A stretch of 64,000 nt of DNA from Chloroflexota bacterium (GCA_021325635.1 JAJPGV010000033.1:1-64000); one strand, 5' to 3'; shown: positions 43,634 to 52,362, counted from the first letter of the stretch. Numbers and translations are program-made. The notes: generated by a model not told the origin, from the letters alone.

Positions 43634-44413
43634 TCAGCCGGCGATCTCTTCTCCAGCATCCACGTTCACGACATTGCCACTGACCCATTGTGTTTCGGGC
43701 CGTGCCATGAGGGCGATGAAGGACGCCACGTCGACCGGTGTGGTGAGCCGGTGCGCCGGGTTGCGCTTGCGGGCCTCGGCGAAGATCGCCTCGCTGCCGG
43801 GGATGAGCCGCGATGCCGGCGTGTCGGTCACGCCGGCTCGGATGGCATTGGCGGTGATGCCGCGGGGCGCGAGCTCCACGGCCAGCTGTCGAATGTAGGC
43901 TTCCAGGCAGGCCTTGGCGGCGGATACCGCTCCGTAGCAGGCGATCGCCCGATTGGAGCCGCTGCTGGTCATGGCAAATATCCGCCCACCCTCGCCCATC
44001 AGCTTGCGCTGCACCAGGTCCTGCGTCCAGTACACCAGGCTGCTGGCCATGACGTTGAGCGTCATCTCGATCTGCGCCTGAGACAGAGAATCGTCAGGGG
44101 TTTCGCCGACCAGCGGCTTGAGCGCGCCAAAGGCGACCGAGTGCAGCAGCACGCGAACGGGCCGGCCGCCTCGCAGCCCCTCGATGGCATCCAACGTGGC
44201 GGCTCGCTTTTCGGCATCAGCCACGTTCACGTTGAAGAAGTGCGCCTCACGGCCGAGACCCTTGATCTGTCCGACAATGCGCTCCACGTTGTGCATCGTC
44301 TGCCTGCGATCCAGGTGCACCCCGAAGACGTCGAATCCCGCGTTGGCCAGCGCCAGCGACGTCGCCTCTCCAAAGCCACTGGAAGCGCCCAGCACGAGCG
44401 CCCAATCACCCAT
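43634..44413 (-). CDS. Short-chain dehydrogenase/reductase (enoyl-ACP-reductase-like)
   Basis: A 259-residue Rossmann protein. VLGASSGFGEATSLALANAG is the NAD(P) loop, LLHSVAFGALKPL resembles FabI/FabL, and the catalytic region is CYGAVSAAKACLEAYIRQLA (Y-x6-K type: Y-G-A-V-S-A-A-K). It may reduce enoyl-ACP or a ketone; FabI itself is not certain. The start ATG 44413 is preceded by TAGGAT and 6 nt. The class B PBP gene follows. Confidence 0.83.
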   Translation of the reverse strand: MGDWALVLGASSGFGEATSLALANAGFDVFGVHLDRRQTMHNVERIVGQIKGLGREAHFFNVNVADAEKRAATLDAIEGLRGGRPVRVLLHSVAFGALKPLVGETPDDSLSQAQIEMTLNVMASSLVYWTQDLVQRKLMGEGGRIFAMTSSGSNRAIACYGAVSAAKACLEAYIRQLAVELAPRGITANAIRAGVTDTPASRLIPGSEAIFAEARKRNPAHRLTTPVDVASFIALMARPETQWVSGNVVNVDAGEEIAG

Positions 44414-44419
44414 TCCGGC

Positions 44420-44425
44420 ATCCTA
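44420..44425 (-). promoter_or_regulatory. -10 box (TAGGAT), leaderless-type, for the SDR gene
   Basis: TAGGAT on the minus strand ends exactly 6 nt before ATG 44413. No ribosome-binding site. Confidence 0.5.
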
Positions 44426-44500
44426 ACACGCTACTCTGGGGGCCCCGGCTCCAGGTGACGTCTGGCAGCAACGCTATTCGGCGAGTCCGTAAGCGCCTGC

Positions 44501-44872
44501 TCAGCTGGGGCTGGCGGCGGTTGAGCGGCGGCGGGCGTCGCATTCCGGGCAGGGGCACATCGCTCGGAGGGCGCGGAACGTGTAGATGCCGGTGTGGTGG
44601 CCGTCCTTCCAGGTGGGGCTCATGCCGTAGCTGCCGACCAGCTGCAGGTCATCCAGCATGGTTTGGTCGGCGGTCAGCTCGGTGGTGAACGCCAGCTCGC
44701 CCGGGGCGCCTCCCTCGCCGGCGCATGAGGCGCAGGGACAATGCCAGCGCAGCCATTCGTACGTCAGCTCGCTGGCGTGGCCGTCGTTCCAGGTGATCGT
44801 CATGCGCCTGTTGTCGGCGTCTCCGGCGATGGAGACGGGCGTCACGCCTTCGAACGGATCTTGTCCGGGCAC
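44501..44872 (-). CDS. DUF971 (gamma-butyrobetaine-hydroxylase-like N-terminal) protein
   Basis: A 123-residue protein of the DUF971 family: ITWNDGHASELTYEWLRWHC with PCASC, then DLQLVGSYGMSPTWKDGHHT and GIYTFRALRAMCPCPECDAR. The Cys pairs suggest metal binding; related domains occur in iron-sulfur-linked proteins (ApbC/Mrp neighbours). The frame is open further upstream, but GTG 44872 gives the normal domain start and is preceded by TATAGT and 6 nt. Confidence 0.85.
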   Translation of the reverse strand: MPGQDPFEGVTPVSIAGDADNRRMTITWNDGHASELTYEWLRWHCPCASCAGEGGAPGELAFTTELTADQTMLDDLQLVGSYGMSPTWKDGHHTGIYTFRALRAMCPCPECDARRRSTAASPS

Positions 44873-44878
44873 GCTGGC

Positions 44879-44884
44879 ACTATA
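44879..44884 (-). promoter_or_regulatory. -10 box (TATAGT), leaderless-type, for the DUF971 gene
   Basis: TATAGT on the minus strand ends exactly 6 nt before GTG 44872. Confidence 0.5.
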
Positions 44885-44909
44885 ACGTGGTCTCGAATCG
44901 ACGCCGAGC

Positions 44910-45608
44910 TCAGCGCGTAGTGACGCTGAAGCTCGCGCCGTCGGGTCCCAGCGGCGACGGAACGGCTTTGACCGTCCCAAGCGGGGAGACGATAACGACC
45001 GGTCTAGGAAAGAGCTGCGCCGGGATAGCTGTGACGCCGTTGGCGATGGCCGACATCTTGGCGAAGTTGGCGCCGGTGATCCCGGCCAGCGGCAGCTGCC
45101 TGCCGCTCAGCAGCGATGGCTCTTCGACGATCCATTCCGCGGACGAATGTGATGAGGCGTAGCGGACCTGCCGCTGCACGACATTGGTGCCGTTCACAAT
45201 CGTGATCTGCCAGTAATCGAAAGCGAGCTCGTGGATGTCCACCAGGATCCATGCTCCGGGCTCGATGTCCATCACCACGTTGCGCGATGGCTCGGGGAGC
45301 ATCTCGTACCAGGCCTGATACGAGAAGAAGGGGCCCTGGTTGACCTCCTGCACGCCGGCTTGAATGAGATCGGGAGTGTCGCTGCCGCCGATGCCTACCC
45401 ACGAAGCGGCGACCCCCAGACTTTGCAGGGCCGCCGGCGTGGGCGCTTGAATGAGCGCGGTAACGCCGGTGTAGTAGGCGTTGGTGGCGACCAGGCCAGC
45501 CCAATTCGCGCTCAGGTCGGCCGCTTGGGTCGCTTGCGCTCGAGTCACCGGTGCGGCTGTTACCAGCGACAGCACCAGCATGGCGACGGCGCGCAGGATG
45601 TGCTTCAT
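44910..45608 (-). CDS. Secreted glutamic peptidase, family G1 (eqolisin-like)
   Basis: A 232-residue exported protein with an N-terminal signal peptide (MKHILRAVAMLVLSLVTAAP, cleavage near ATRAQA-type site). The mature part starts SANWAGLVATNAYYTGVTAL and has WVGIGGSDTPDLIQAGV, YQAWYEMLP and SSAEWIVEEPSL. By comparison with scytalidoglutamic peptidase, Gln83 (in LIQAGV) and Glu158 (in AEWI) would be the catalytic pair. Such enzymes work at acidic pH and are best known from fungi, with bacterial members. It is divergent from the xdhC pair. Fold assignment is from motifs only. Confidence 0.82.
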   Translation of the reverse strand: MKHILRAVAMLVLSLVTAAPVTRAQATQAADLSANWAGLVATNAYYTGVTALIQAPTPAALQSLGVAASWVGIGGSDTPDLIQAGVQEVNQGPFFSYQAWYEMLPEPSRNVVMDIEPGAWILVDIHELAFDYWQITIVNGTNVVQRQVRYASSHSSAEWIVEEPSLLSGRQLPLAGITGANFAKMSAIANGVTAIPAQLFPRPVVIVSPLGTVKAVPSPLGPDGASFSVTTR

Positions 45609-45709
45609 AGCTTCGTCGATGACTCAAACGCCAGACAGTGTTAAACGTGCCTTGCTTGCACACACTGTGCCACGCATACGCGCCAGGCCGCAATTAGCCC
45701 GCCCGACGC

Positions 45710-45715
45710 TAGAAT
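45710..45715 (+). promoter_or_regulatory. -10 box (TAGAAT), leaderless-type, for the XdhC-N gene
   Basis: TAGAAT ends exactly 6 nt before ATG 45722. No ribosome-binding site. Confidence 0.55.
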
Positions 45716-45721
45716 GCGGGC

Positions 45722-46051
45722 ATGAGCGACTTCTACAAGAAGGTCGAGGATCTCATCAAAGAGGGTGAGACGGTAGCCGTGGCGACGATCGTGCGGGCTG
45801 TCGGATCGGTGCCGCGCGAAGTGGGGGCGAAGATGCTCATACGCCGCAGCGGTGAGTTCGACGGCACGGTCGGCGGAGGCTGCGGCGAGGCGGAGGTGTT
45901 CCGCTCGGCCGTGGACGTTATCGAGACGCGCAAGCCTCAGATGGTGCACGTCGACTTGACCGACGAGATCGCCATGCGCACTGAAGCCGTCTGCGGGGGG
46001 CACATGGACATCTTCGTCGAACCCTGGTTCGTAGAAGGCGCCGAGCGCTAG
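45722..46051 (+). CDS. XdhC/CoxI N-terminal domain protein (stand-alone)
   Basis: A 109-residue protein that matches only the N-terminal domain of XdhC/CoxI molybdenum-cofactor insertion factors: ATIVRAVGSVPREVGAKMLI, then DGTVGGGCGEAEVFRSA. It ends before the Rossmann domain. A second gene with the N-terminal domain and the Rossmann domain lies downstream in the same frame. Together they may form a two-subunit factor that sulfurates or inserts Moco into a hydroxylase; no xanthine or CO dehydrogenase is in the window. Confidence 0.85.
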   Translation: MSDFYKKVEDLIKEGETVAVATIVRAVGSVPREVGAKMLIRRSGEFDGTVGGGCGEAEVFRSAVDVIETRKPQMVHVDLTDEIAMRTEAVCGGHMDIFVEPWFVEGAER

Positions 46052-46141
46052 GGTGCGGCGGGCAGCGGGCACGACCGAACTCGCCGCGGACCTGATGGGG
46101 TTGCCGGCCGCCAGCCAGCCCTCGCGCACGTTCTCTCGTTC

Positions 46142-46960
46142 GTGTTAGCGCTCACCCGAGCCATCAGCGCTGCCCTGGACGCTCGCCAGGCTGCCGCTCT
46201 CACGACGGTCGTGGCAACCAAAGGCGGGCCTGAGCTCACGGGCGCCAAGATGGTTGTGACGTCGGCCGGGGGACGCACGGGCACCCTCGGCGATGCCCGG
46301 CTGGACGAGCAGGTCCTGGAAGACCTGCGCCACGTGATGGAGACGCGCAAGGTCCAGACGAAGAGCTACGAGCTTGGTCCCGGACGAGACGTGGAGGTGT
46401 TCTTCGAGCTGTTCATGCCGCCGCCGCGCCTGGTTGTGGTAGGTGCCGGGCACATCGCGGTGCCGCTGGCGGCGATGGGCAAGCTGCTGGATTACGAAGT
46501 GGTCGTGATCGACGACCGCGCGGTGTTCGCCAATCGACAGCGTTTTCCGACGGCGGACGAGATCCTGGTCGACGATTACGAGCACGCCATCACAAACATG
46601 GAGCTGAACCCCAGCACCTTCATCGTGCTGGTGACGCGGGGCCACCGCCACGACGTGCTGTCGCTGCGCAAGGTCATTCAGAAGCCGCTGGCCTACATCG
46701 GCATGATCGGCAGCCGCCGGCGCGTGTACGCCGTGTTGAAGCTGCTGAAGGATGAAGGCGTGTCGCTGGAGCACCTGGCGAAGGTGAAGGCGCCCATCGG
46801 CATTGACATCGGCGCCCGCACGCCGGCCGAGATTGCGATCTGCATCCTGGCCGAGATCATCAACGTCTGGAACGGCGGCAGGACGGCCGGAATCTCGGAC
46901 GAAGCCCGACCCAAGTTCCTGCGGGCGCTGCAGAAAGATGAGCGCGAGCCGGAGCTGTGA
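46142..46960 (+). CDS. XdhC/CoxI family protein with Rossmann domain
   Basis: A 272-residue protein. The first ~90 residues are a divergent XdhC N-terminal domain (ALTTVVATKGGPELTGAKMV), and the rest is the XdhC_C Rossmann domain: LVVVGAGHIAVPLAAMGKLL, VVIDDRAVFANRQRFP, FIVLVTRGHRHDVLSLRKVI, IGMIGSRRRVYAVLKLLKDE and DIGARTPAEIAICILAEI. It is needed for maturation of molybdenum hydroxylases. GTG 46142 is chosen; the frame before it is continuous with the upstream XdhC-N gene apart from one TAG. Confidence 0.88.
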   Translation: MLALTRAISAALDARQAAALTTVVATKGGPELTGAKMVVTSAGGRTGTLGDARLDEQVLEDLRHVMETRKVQTKSYELGPGRDVEVFFELFMPPPRLVVVGAGHIAVPLAAMGKLLDYEVVVIDDRAVFANRQRFPTADEILVDDYEHAITNMELNPSTFIVLVTRGHRHDVLSLRKVIQKPLAYIGMIGSRRRVYAVLKLLKDEGVSLEHLAKVKAPIGIDIGARTPAEIAICILAEIINVWNGGRTAGISDEARPKFLRALQKDEREPEL

Positions 46961-46987
46961 GCTCCGCAGCGCGAGAGGAGCCGTCGT

Positions 46988-47848
46988 ATGACCACGCCGA
47001 CTGATCGCCGCCGCAAGCTGCGGGCGCTGCTGGCCTCGTCCTCGGTCTTCCCGGCCCTGGGCTGCTCGGACCCGGTGAGCGCCAGGCTGGCCGAGCACAT
47101 GGGTTTCCAGGCCATCCATGCCTCGGGCAGCGCCGCCCACCGCACCAGGGGCTATTCCGACGCCGGCATCCTAGACATGACCGAGATGGTCAGTCACCTG
47201 CGCTATCTATGCGATGCGGTGCAGATTCCAGTCATCGGGGATGCGGACACAGGCTTTGGGAACGTTGTGAACGTGGTCAGGACGGTGCGCGAGTACGAGC
47301 GCGCCGGCGCGGCGGCCGTCCACATCGAAGACCAGGTGACGCCGAAGCGGCCCGTGTACCAGGGCGGATCGGGCGAGTTCGTCACGCGGCGCGAGATGGT
47401 CGACAAGATCCGCGCGGCCGTCGATGCCCGGACGGATTCGGAGCTGGTCATCGTGGCGCGCTGCGACGTCAAAGATGCAGCCGAGCGCCGGGAACGGCTG
47501 CTGGAGTGCCTCGACAACGGCGCCGATGTGGGCTGGATCTCAGGCCGTGATGCTGATGCGCTGCGGACGCTGCGTCGGGCCTTTCAAAAGCCGTCGATGG
47601 GCGTGCTGCCCGGCGGGATGTCGTTGACGGAGTACGCCTCGGCCGGCGGCAATTGCGCGCTGATCGTCGGCGCCATGCAGGTAGCCGCGCTGGCATCTCA
47701 GATGCAGCTGCTGGAGGCGCTGAGGACCACAGGCGACCCGCGCACCTACCTCGAAACGCTGCCGACCTACCGCGATGCCTCGAGCTTCTACAGCGGCCAG
47801 GGCAATGCCGAGCTCAAGGCTATCGAAGAGCGCTTCGGCGGAGCCTGA
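46988..47848 (+). CDS. Isocitrate lyase/PEP mutase superfamily protein
   Basis: A 286-residue TIM-barrel enzyme. ASGSAAHRTRGYSDAGILDM (substrate loop), VIGDADTGFGNVVNVVRTVR with the metal-binding Asp residues, AAVHIEDQVTPKR, and IVARCD are family marks. The catalytic loop of isocitrate and 2-methylisocitrate lyases (K-(K/R)-C-G-H) is replaced by PKRPVYQGG, without Cys, so it is more like oxaloacetate decarboxylase, carboxyphosphonate or dimethylmalate-lyase-type members. ATG 46988 follows GAGAGGAG. It lies 27 bases after the XdhC gene and is probably co-transcribed. Confidence 0.85.
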   Translation: MTTPTDRRRKLRALLASSSVFPALGCSDPVSARLAEHMGFQAIHASGSAAHRTRGYSDAGILDMTEMVSHLRYLCDAVQIPVIGDADTGFGNVVNVVRTVREYERAGAAAVHIEDQVTPKRPVYQGGSGEFVTRREMVDKIRAAVDARTDSELVIVARCDVKDAAERRERLLECLDNGADVGWISGRDADALRTLRRAFQKPSMGVLPGGMSLTEYASAGGNCALIVGAMQVAALASQMQLLEALRTTGDPRTYLETLPTYRDASSFYSGQGNAELKAIEERFGGA

Positions 47849-47851
47849 CCC

Positions 47852-48889
47852 TTACCGCCTGGCCAGCTCTTCCGCCAGGCTGCCGTAGGCTTCGCGCAGG
47901 TAGCGCTCCACCCTCACCCAATCGAGCTCCACGTCGGCGCTGCGGCGGCTGGTGATGAGATCGACCGTGTCGGTCGCGCGGGCGCGGCTGACGGCCGACG
48001 AGCGCGTCGCCTCGATGGGCAAACCGAAGAGCGCGCTGTGCAGGCGGGCGAAGACGTCCTCGAGTGGTCCCTTTGCTGCCTCCGGCTGGCCCGACAGCTC
48101 GCGATGGACCATCCAGTACTCGAGCTCCAGCGCGGCGACCTGCTCGGGATCGAAGCGCAGTCCCCCGCCGTAACGGCTGGCCACGGTGTAGAAGCGGCGG
48201 ATGCCGCGGCGCACGGCATCGAGGTCGTGATCGATCGGGACCCAGGCGATCGAAGCCTTGGTGATGTGATAGGCCGCTTCGATGGCGCGCGGCCAGGGCA
48301 GATCGAATTCTTCCCTTGCCAGCCGAAGCACCAGCCAGAGCAGCCGTGGCCAGCGGCGGTCGTAATTCGCCCGCCAGCCGGCGGCTTCGAGCCATGCCAG
48401 ACGGTCGGGATGGAAGCCTGGGTGCCCCTGGGGCCGGCTCTCCAGGAGGGCGCGCAGACCGTCGCCACCCTGGCGCATGACGACGTCGTGGTTCCACGCA
48501 AACAATGGCCTGGCCAACGGTGCCAGCAGGTTCATCCATGCCTTGGTCGTCGCCACTGCCCACTCATAGCGGACCGTGGTTACGCCGCCGTCTTCCTGCA
48601 GCCGCCAGCGCCCCTCGCCTATCAGCTCGCCGGTGGATCGCCCATCCATGGCAAACGGCCGGTCAATGCGAGTTGAGGTGGTGTCGATGGTGAGCTGGTA
48701 GGGCAGCGCGCTCTTCCACACATAGCGAGTCAGCCCGCCAAGGCCATCGGCGTCCGGCGGCCGCAGCTCTACGACGCGCTCCACGCCGCGCCACCATTCG
48801 GGCCAGCGGCGCGAATCGTAGATAGCGTCGAAGACCCGGTCGATCGGAGCGCGAATCTGCCAGATCGTGAGGAAGCGATAACGTGCCAC
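47852..48889 (-). CDS. SRPBCC-domain protein with unassigned C-terminal half
   Basis: A 345-residue protein. Residues about 1-140 form a START/SRPBCC lipid-binding fold (LTIWQIRAPIDRVFDAIYDS, RRWPEWWRGVERVVEL). The C-terminal ~200 residues (WLEAAGWRANYDRRWPRLLW; IEAAYHITKASIAWVPIDHD; ALELEYWMVHRELSG) are helical and not recognised; they may be a second domain involved in lipid or glycolipid handling. GTG 48889 starts 9 bases after the M23 peptidase stop on the same strand, so the two are likely co-transcribed. It converges with the PEP-mutase-family gene, 3 bases away. Confidence 0.75.
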   Translation of the reverse strand: MARYRFLTIWQIRAPIDRVFDAIYDSRRWPEWWRGVERVVELRPPDADGLGGLTRYVWKSALPYQLTIDTTSTRIDRPFAMDGRSTGELIGEGRWRLQEDGGVTTVRYEWAVATTKAWMNLLAPLARPLFAWNHDVVMRQGGDGLRALLESRPQGHPGFHPDRLAWLEAAGWRANYDRRWPRLLWLVLRLAREEFDLPWPRAIEAAYHITKASIAWVPIDHDLDAVRRGIRRFYTVASRYGGGLRFDPEQVAALELEYWMVHRELSGQPEAAKGPLEDVFARLHSALFGLPIEATRSSAVSRARATDTVDLITSRRSADVELDWVRVERYLREAYGSLAEELARR

Positions 48890-48897
48890 GCTGCTTA

Positions 48898-50517
48898 CTA
48901 CGCGCCGAAGGCGTTCCTGGTCCATTCATCGGGATCGACGTACACGTTGTTGATGCGCATCTCCCAGTGCAAGTGCGGGCCATTGGCGAAGCCCGTATCG
49001 CCGACGTAGCCGATCAGGTCTCCCTTCTGGATGATCTGGCCTTCCTGCACGGCGATCTTGGACTGGTGATAGTACCCGCTGAACACTCCGAGGCCGTGAT
49101 CGACGATCACGGCGTTGCCGCGGACGGTCAGCGGACGGGCCAGCACGACCTTGCCGGCCGCGGCCGCGTGGATGGGCGTACCGGTCCATGCCCCCAGGTC
49201 CCGTCCCTCGTGGTAGGTGTTGGCGGGACCGCCATTGTACGACCGGAAGACGCCGAAGCCGTCGGTGAGCAGCGCAGTGACCGGGTAGATGAACGTTCCG
49301 CTCCACAGCTGCTTGGGCGTGTAGCTCAGGAAATACGGCCGCAGGAGGGCATTCTCATCGGCCACGTTGGTGCCCGACGACACTTGGTCTTGCTGCGGAG
49401 TGGTGTCGATGCGCTCGACCGGCCATTTCACCGCGGCTACCCGGAACGTGCGCGTGATCGAGCCGGAGCCATCCATGACCACGACGGTGTGGCTTACGGC
49501 GGCGGCTTGTGGATCGAATCCGAGGAATCCCAGCCAGGTGCCGTTCTGTGAAGAGAGCCGCAAGGCCGTGCCATCTACCGTGGCACTCGGGGTGTCGCCG
49601 GCCGGAGCGACGATGGCGATCTGCAAGCTTTGCCCCTGATTCACGACGGCCGGCAGGTTGACCTGGAAGGGCGGCGGCGTAACCGGGGTGCCTACCAGGG
49701 ATTCCAGGCCCACCAGCTGTCCCGCGGCGACGGGCGAAGCCGGTCGAAAGGATGCCAGCGACTGCCACGATCCGTTCGGAAAGCTCTTGTCGCGCAGGTC
49801 GTCTCCGAGAAGTCGCAGCTGGACCGGCGCGCTCGGCGTGTCCGGGTGATACTCCATGACGGCGCCCTGGAAGTACTGCCGGATGAAGCCCGGCGTGGCG
49901 GCGGCGATGTGCAGCGCGCCGGGGGCATTCGCGTCAGCTCGGGCTTCGGACTTGGGGTAGCCGAACGATCTGACCCCGCCGAGCTGCTCGAAGAAGGTCT
50001 TGAAGCCCACCGCTGTCCCGTCGACAGCGACGTCGGAGACCACGTGCCCCCAGGGACCCAGCTGGTCGCCGCCGTTCGGGTTCGAGGTGCCGGTTTCCGT
50101 TCCCTGGTCGTTGCCGTCGCCGGCGCGGTCGCCGCCAAAGTAATCCCAGGCCAAACGGCGATCGATGACGTAGGCTCCGAGATCCGCGCGCCAGTGCCAG
50201 TCCACGGCGCCGCGTTGGAAATACTGCACCAGGTTGTTGGGCTCTTCCTGCAGGATCTCGGAGGTCGGGTAGCCCCAGCGGGTCAAGCCACCGGTGGAGT
50301 TGTAGTAGTCCAGAAAGCCGGCGCTCGCCGTTTGGCCGCCAATCGTGACGGTCAGATTTTCGACGTTGTGCTTCAGCGTGCCGTCAAACGTCGCGGCGGA
50401 GACCTGCAGGGCCGTTATCCGTCCAGGTGAGCTCACCGCGGCGTGCGCCGCTGCGGGCGCCAGCAGTATTGCCACGAGGGGAAGCGAGAGGGCGAACGTT
50501 TTCATCGTGCCGGCCAT
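48898..50517 (-). CDS. Secreted M23-family metallopeptidase with GYP-type repeats
   Basis: A ~539-residue exported protein (ATG 50517, or 50505 for MKTFALSLPLVAILL). After the signal peptide there are two or three copies of a segment of the form WGYPTSEILQEE...VQYFQRGAVDWHW and FGYPKSEA...IRQYFQGAVMEYHP, a repeat common in Chloroflexota exoproteins. A beta-rich Ig-like region follows, and the C-terminal LytM/M23 domain has YHEGRDLGAWTGTPIHAA (zinc-binding His and Asp), AVIDHGLGVFSGYYH and GPHLHWEMRIN. It should cut peptidoglycan or other peptides outside the cell. The frame is open upstream over etfB/etfA on the other strand; that part is a shadow. Confidence 0.85.
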   Translation of the reverse strand: MAGTMKTFALSLPLVAILLAPAAAHAAVSSPGRITALQVSAATFDGTLKHNVENLTVTIGGQTASAGFLDYYNSTGGLTRWGYPTSEILQEEPNNLVQYFQRGAVDWHWRADLGAYVIDRRLAWDYFGGDRAGDGNDQGTETGTSNPNGGDQLGPWGHVVSDVAVDGTAVGFKTFFEQLGGVRSFGYPKSEARADANAPGALHIAAATPGFIRQYFQGAVMEYHPDTPSAPVQLRLLGDDLRDKSFPNGSWQSLASFRPASPVAAGQLVGLESLVGTPVTPPPFQVNLPAVVNQGQSLQIAIVAPAGDTPSATVDGTALRLSSQNGTWLGFLGFDPQAAAVSHTVVVMDGSGSITRTFRVAAVKWPVERIDTTPQQDQVSSGTNVADENALLRPYFLSYTPKQLWSGTFIYPVTALLTDGFGVFRSYNGGPANTYHEGRDLGAWTGTPIHAAAAGKVVLARPLTVRGNAVIVDHGLGVFSGYYHQSKIAVQEGQIIQKGDLIGYVGDTGFANGPHLHWEMRINNVYVDPDEWTRNAFGA

Positions 50518-50599
50518 AACGGGTTTAGCATGGAGTGAGTGACGGCTCTCTGGCACGGCTGTTGAGACGGATTGGCCAGGCATTTGCTTACCCGGCCGG

Positions 50600-50605
50600 T
50601 AGAAT
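50600..50605 (+). promoter_or_regulatory. -10 box (TAGAAT), near-leaderless, for etfB
   Basis: TAGAAT ends 8 nt before GTG 50614, leaving at most one or two leader bases and no ribosome-binding site. Confidence 0.5.
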
Positions 50606-50613
50606 GGTTGTTT

Positions 50614-51393
50614 GTGAATATTGCAGTCTGCGCGAAATGCGTACCCATTAGCGCGGTAACTATCGAGATCGATCCGACTACCAAGCGCGTCAAGCGAGAA
50701 GGCGTGAGCCACGAGCTGGATCCCGCGGCTGCCAGCGCCGTCGAAGAGGCGCTTCGTCTGGTGGAGGCGCATGGAGGCGAGGTCACTGTCGTGACCATGG
50801 GCATGCCCAACGCCGTGGACGAGATTCGCAAGGCCCTGGCCATGGGGGCGGAGCGAGGCGTGCTCATCTCCGATCCCGCGCTGGCCGGGTCGGACACGCT
50901 GGGGACAGCCAAAGCGCTGGCCGCGGCGATCAAGAAAGGCCAGTACGACATGGTGATCTGCGCCACCGAGAGCACCGATACATACTCCGGCCTGGTTCCC
51001 GGGCAGCTGGCGGAGCTTCTGGGCGTTGCGGCGCTGACGTTTGCCAAGAAAGTCAAGGTCGAGGGCAGCAAAGCGGTCGTTCGCCGGCAAACCGATTTCG
51101 GCTACCAGGTAGTCGAGGCCGAGCTGCCGGTGCTGATCACGGTATCCAGCGGCATCAATGAGCCGCGTTATCCATCGCTCAAAGGCATCATGGGCGCCAA
51201 GCGCAAGGAGATTGCCACGTACAGCGCCGCCGACGTCGGCCTCAGCCCTGACCAGGTGGGCGAAAGCGGCGCGCGCGAGAAGGTGCTGACGGTGGGCAAG
51301 CCGCCCACCAGGGCGCAGGGCACAGTCGTGACGGACGAAGGCGATGGCGGCGTGAAGATTGCCGACTTCCTGGCGTCGCTGAAGGTGCTCTAG
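50614..51393 (+). CDS. etfB: Electron transfer flavoprotein beta subunit
   Basis: A 259-residue subunit of the FAD/AMP electron carrier between acyl-CoA-type dehydrogenases and the respiratory chain. Begins MNIAVCAKCVPISAVTIEID, with EEALRLVEAHGGEVTVVTMG, YDMVICATESTDTYSGLVPG, and the family signature in VEAELPVLITVSSGINEPRY. Directly followed by etfA with no gap. No partner dehydrogenase is adjacent. Confidence 0.95.
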   Translation: MNIAVCAKCVPISAVTIEIDPTTKRVKREGVSHELDPAAASAVEEALRLVEAHGGEVTVVTMGMPNAVDEIRKALAMGAERGVLISDPALAGSDTLGTAKALAAAIKKGQYDMVICATESTDTYSGLVPGQLAELLGVAALTFAKKVKVEGSKAVVRRQTDFGYQVVEAELPVLITVSSGINEPRYPSLKGIMGAKRKEIATYSAADVGLSPDQVGESGAREKVLTVGKPPTRAQGTVVTDEGDGGVKIADFLASLKVL

Positions 51394-52362
51394 ATGGCCA
51401 AGCTGCTCGTTTACACAGAGGTCAGCCAGGGCAAGCTGGTCAGCATTGGGCTCGAGATCTTGAGCCGGGCGGCTCAGCTCGGCGAAGCCGAAGCCATCCT
51501 GCTCGGCTCCGCTCCCGACGACGCCGTCCAGACGCTGGGTAATTACGGCGCGAAAACGGTGTATCGCTGCGCTGATCCGATCTTCGACCAACACCTGGCT
51601 GCGCCGGCGGTCAAGGTCATCGAAGATCTGATCTCGCAGCAGAAGCCGGACGCGGTGCTGTTCGGCACGACATACGCCGGACGCGACATCGCGTCGGCCC
51701 TGAGCGCTCGCCTGGATTCAGGCGCGCTGACCGACGTGGGCGAGCTGGAGATCGAGGACGGGTCATTCGTGGCCACGATCCCGGCGCTGGGTGCCTCATA
51801 TCAGAACACTGCCACCATCACCAACGCCGGCACCAAGCTCATGCTGGTGCGCCCCAAGGCGTTCGAGGCTCGGGCGGTGGGCGGCAGCGCTCGAGTCGAG
51901 GATGTGCCGGCGCCCAGCGGCGCCGATCTGCAGCGGGTGCTGGTCACCAATTCGGTGGTGGAAAAGGCCGAGGGCCCGCAGCTGGAGGAAGCCAACGTGG
52001 TGGTCTCCGGGGGGCGTGGACTCAAGAGCGCCGAGCATTTCCAGATGGTTCGCGATCTGGCGGAGCTGATGGGTGGAGCCGTGGGCGCTACGCGGGCCAT
52101 CGTCGATGCCGGCTGGGTGCCGTACTCGCTGCAGGTAGGCCAGACGGGCAAGAGCGTGAAGCCATCGATTTATATCGCCCTGGGCATCTCGGGCGCCATT
52201 CAGCACTTGGCCGGCATGAAGGGCTCGAACACCATCATCGCCGTCAACACCGATCCCGACGCTCCGATCTTCAAGAACGCGGACTTCGGTGTCGTGGGGG
52301 ACGTCTTCAAGGTGGTGCCGCAGCTCATCGAAGAGATCAAGAAGCGCAAGGGCAGCGCCTAG
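51394..52362 (+). CDS. etfA: Electron transfer flavoprotein alpha subunit
   Basis: A 322-residue subunit that holds FAD in its C-terminal domain: [60 protein letters not shown] and [20 protein letters not shown]. The length is normal. ATG 51394 follows the etfB stop without spacing. Downstream lie an exported FMN-binding protein and an RnfD-like membrane protein. Confidence 0.96.
   Translation: MAKLLVYTEVSQGKLVSIGLEILSRAAQLGEAEAILLGSAPDDAVQTLGNYGAKTVYRCADPIFDQHLAAPAVKVIEDLISQQKPDAVLFGTTYAGRDIASALSARLDSGALTDVGELEIEDGSFVATIPALGASYQNTATITNAGTKLMLVRPKAFEARAVGGSARVEDVPAPSGADLQRVLVTNSVVEKAEGPQLEEANVVVSGGRGLKSAEHFQMVRDLAELMGGAVGATRAIVDAGWVPYSLQVGQTGKSVKPSIYIALGISGAIQHLAGMKGSNTIIAVNTDPDAPIFKNADFGVVGDVFKVVPQLIEEIKKRKGSA

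Noticed and set aside
48898-49551. Plus-strand open frame of about 220 codons opposite the M23 domain
   Set aside because: The minus strand has the HxxxD and HLHWE zinc motifs; the plus frame has none.
50518-51594. Long minus-strand open frame extending the M23 peptidase gene upstream
   Set aside because: It is antisense to etfB and etfA, which carry clear family motifs. The peptidase has its own signal peptide beginning at 50505-50517.
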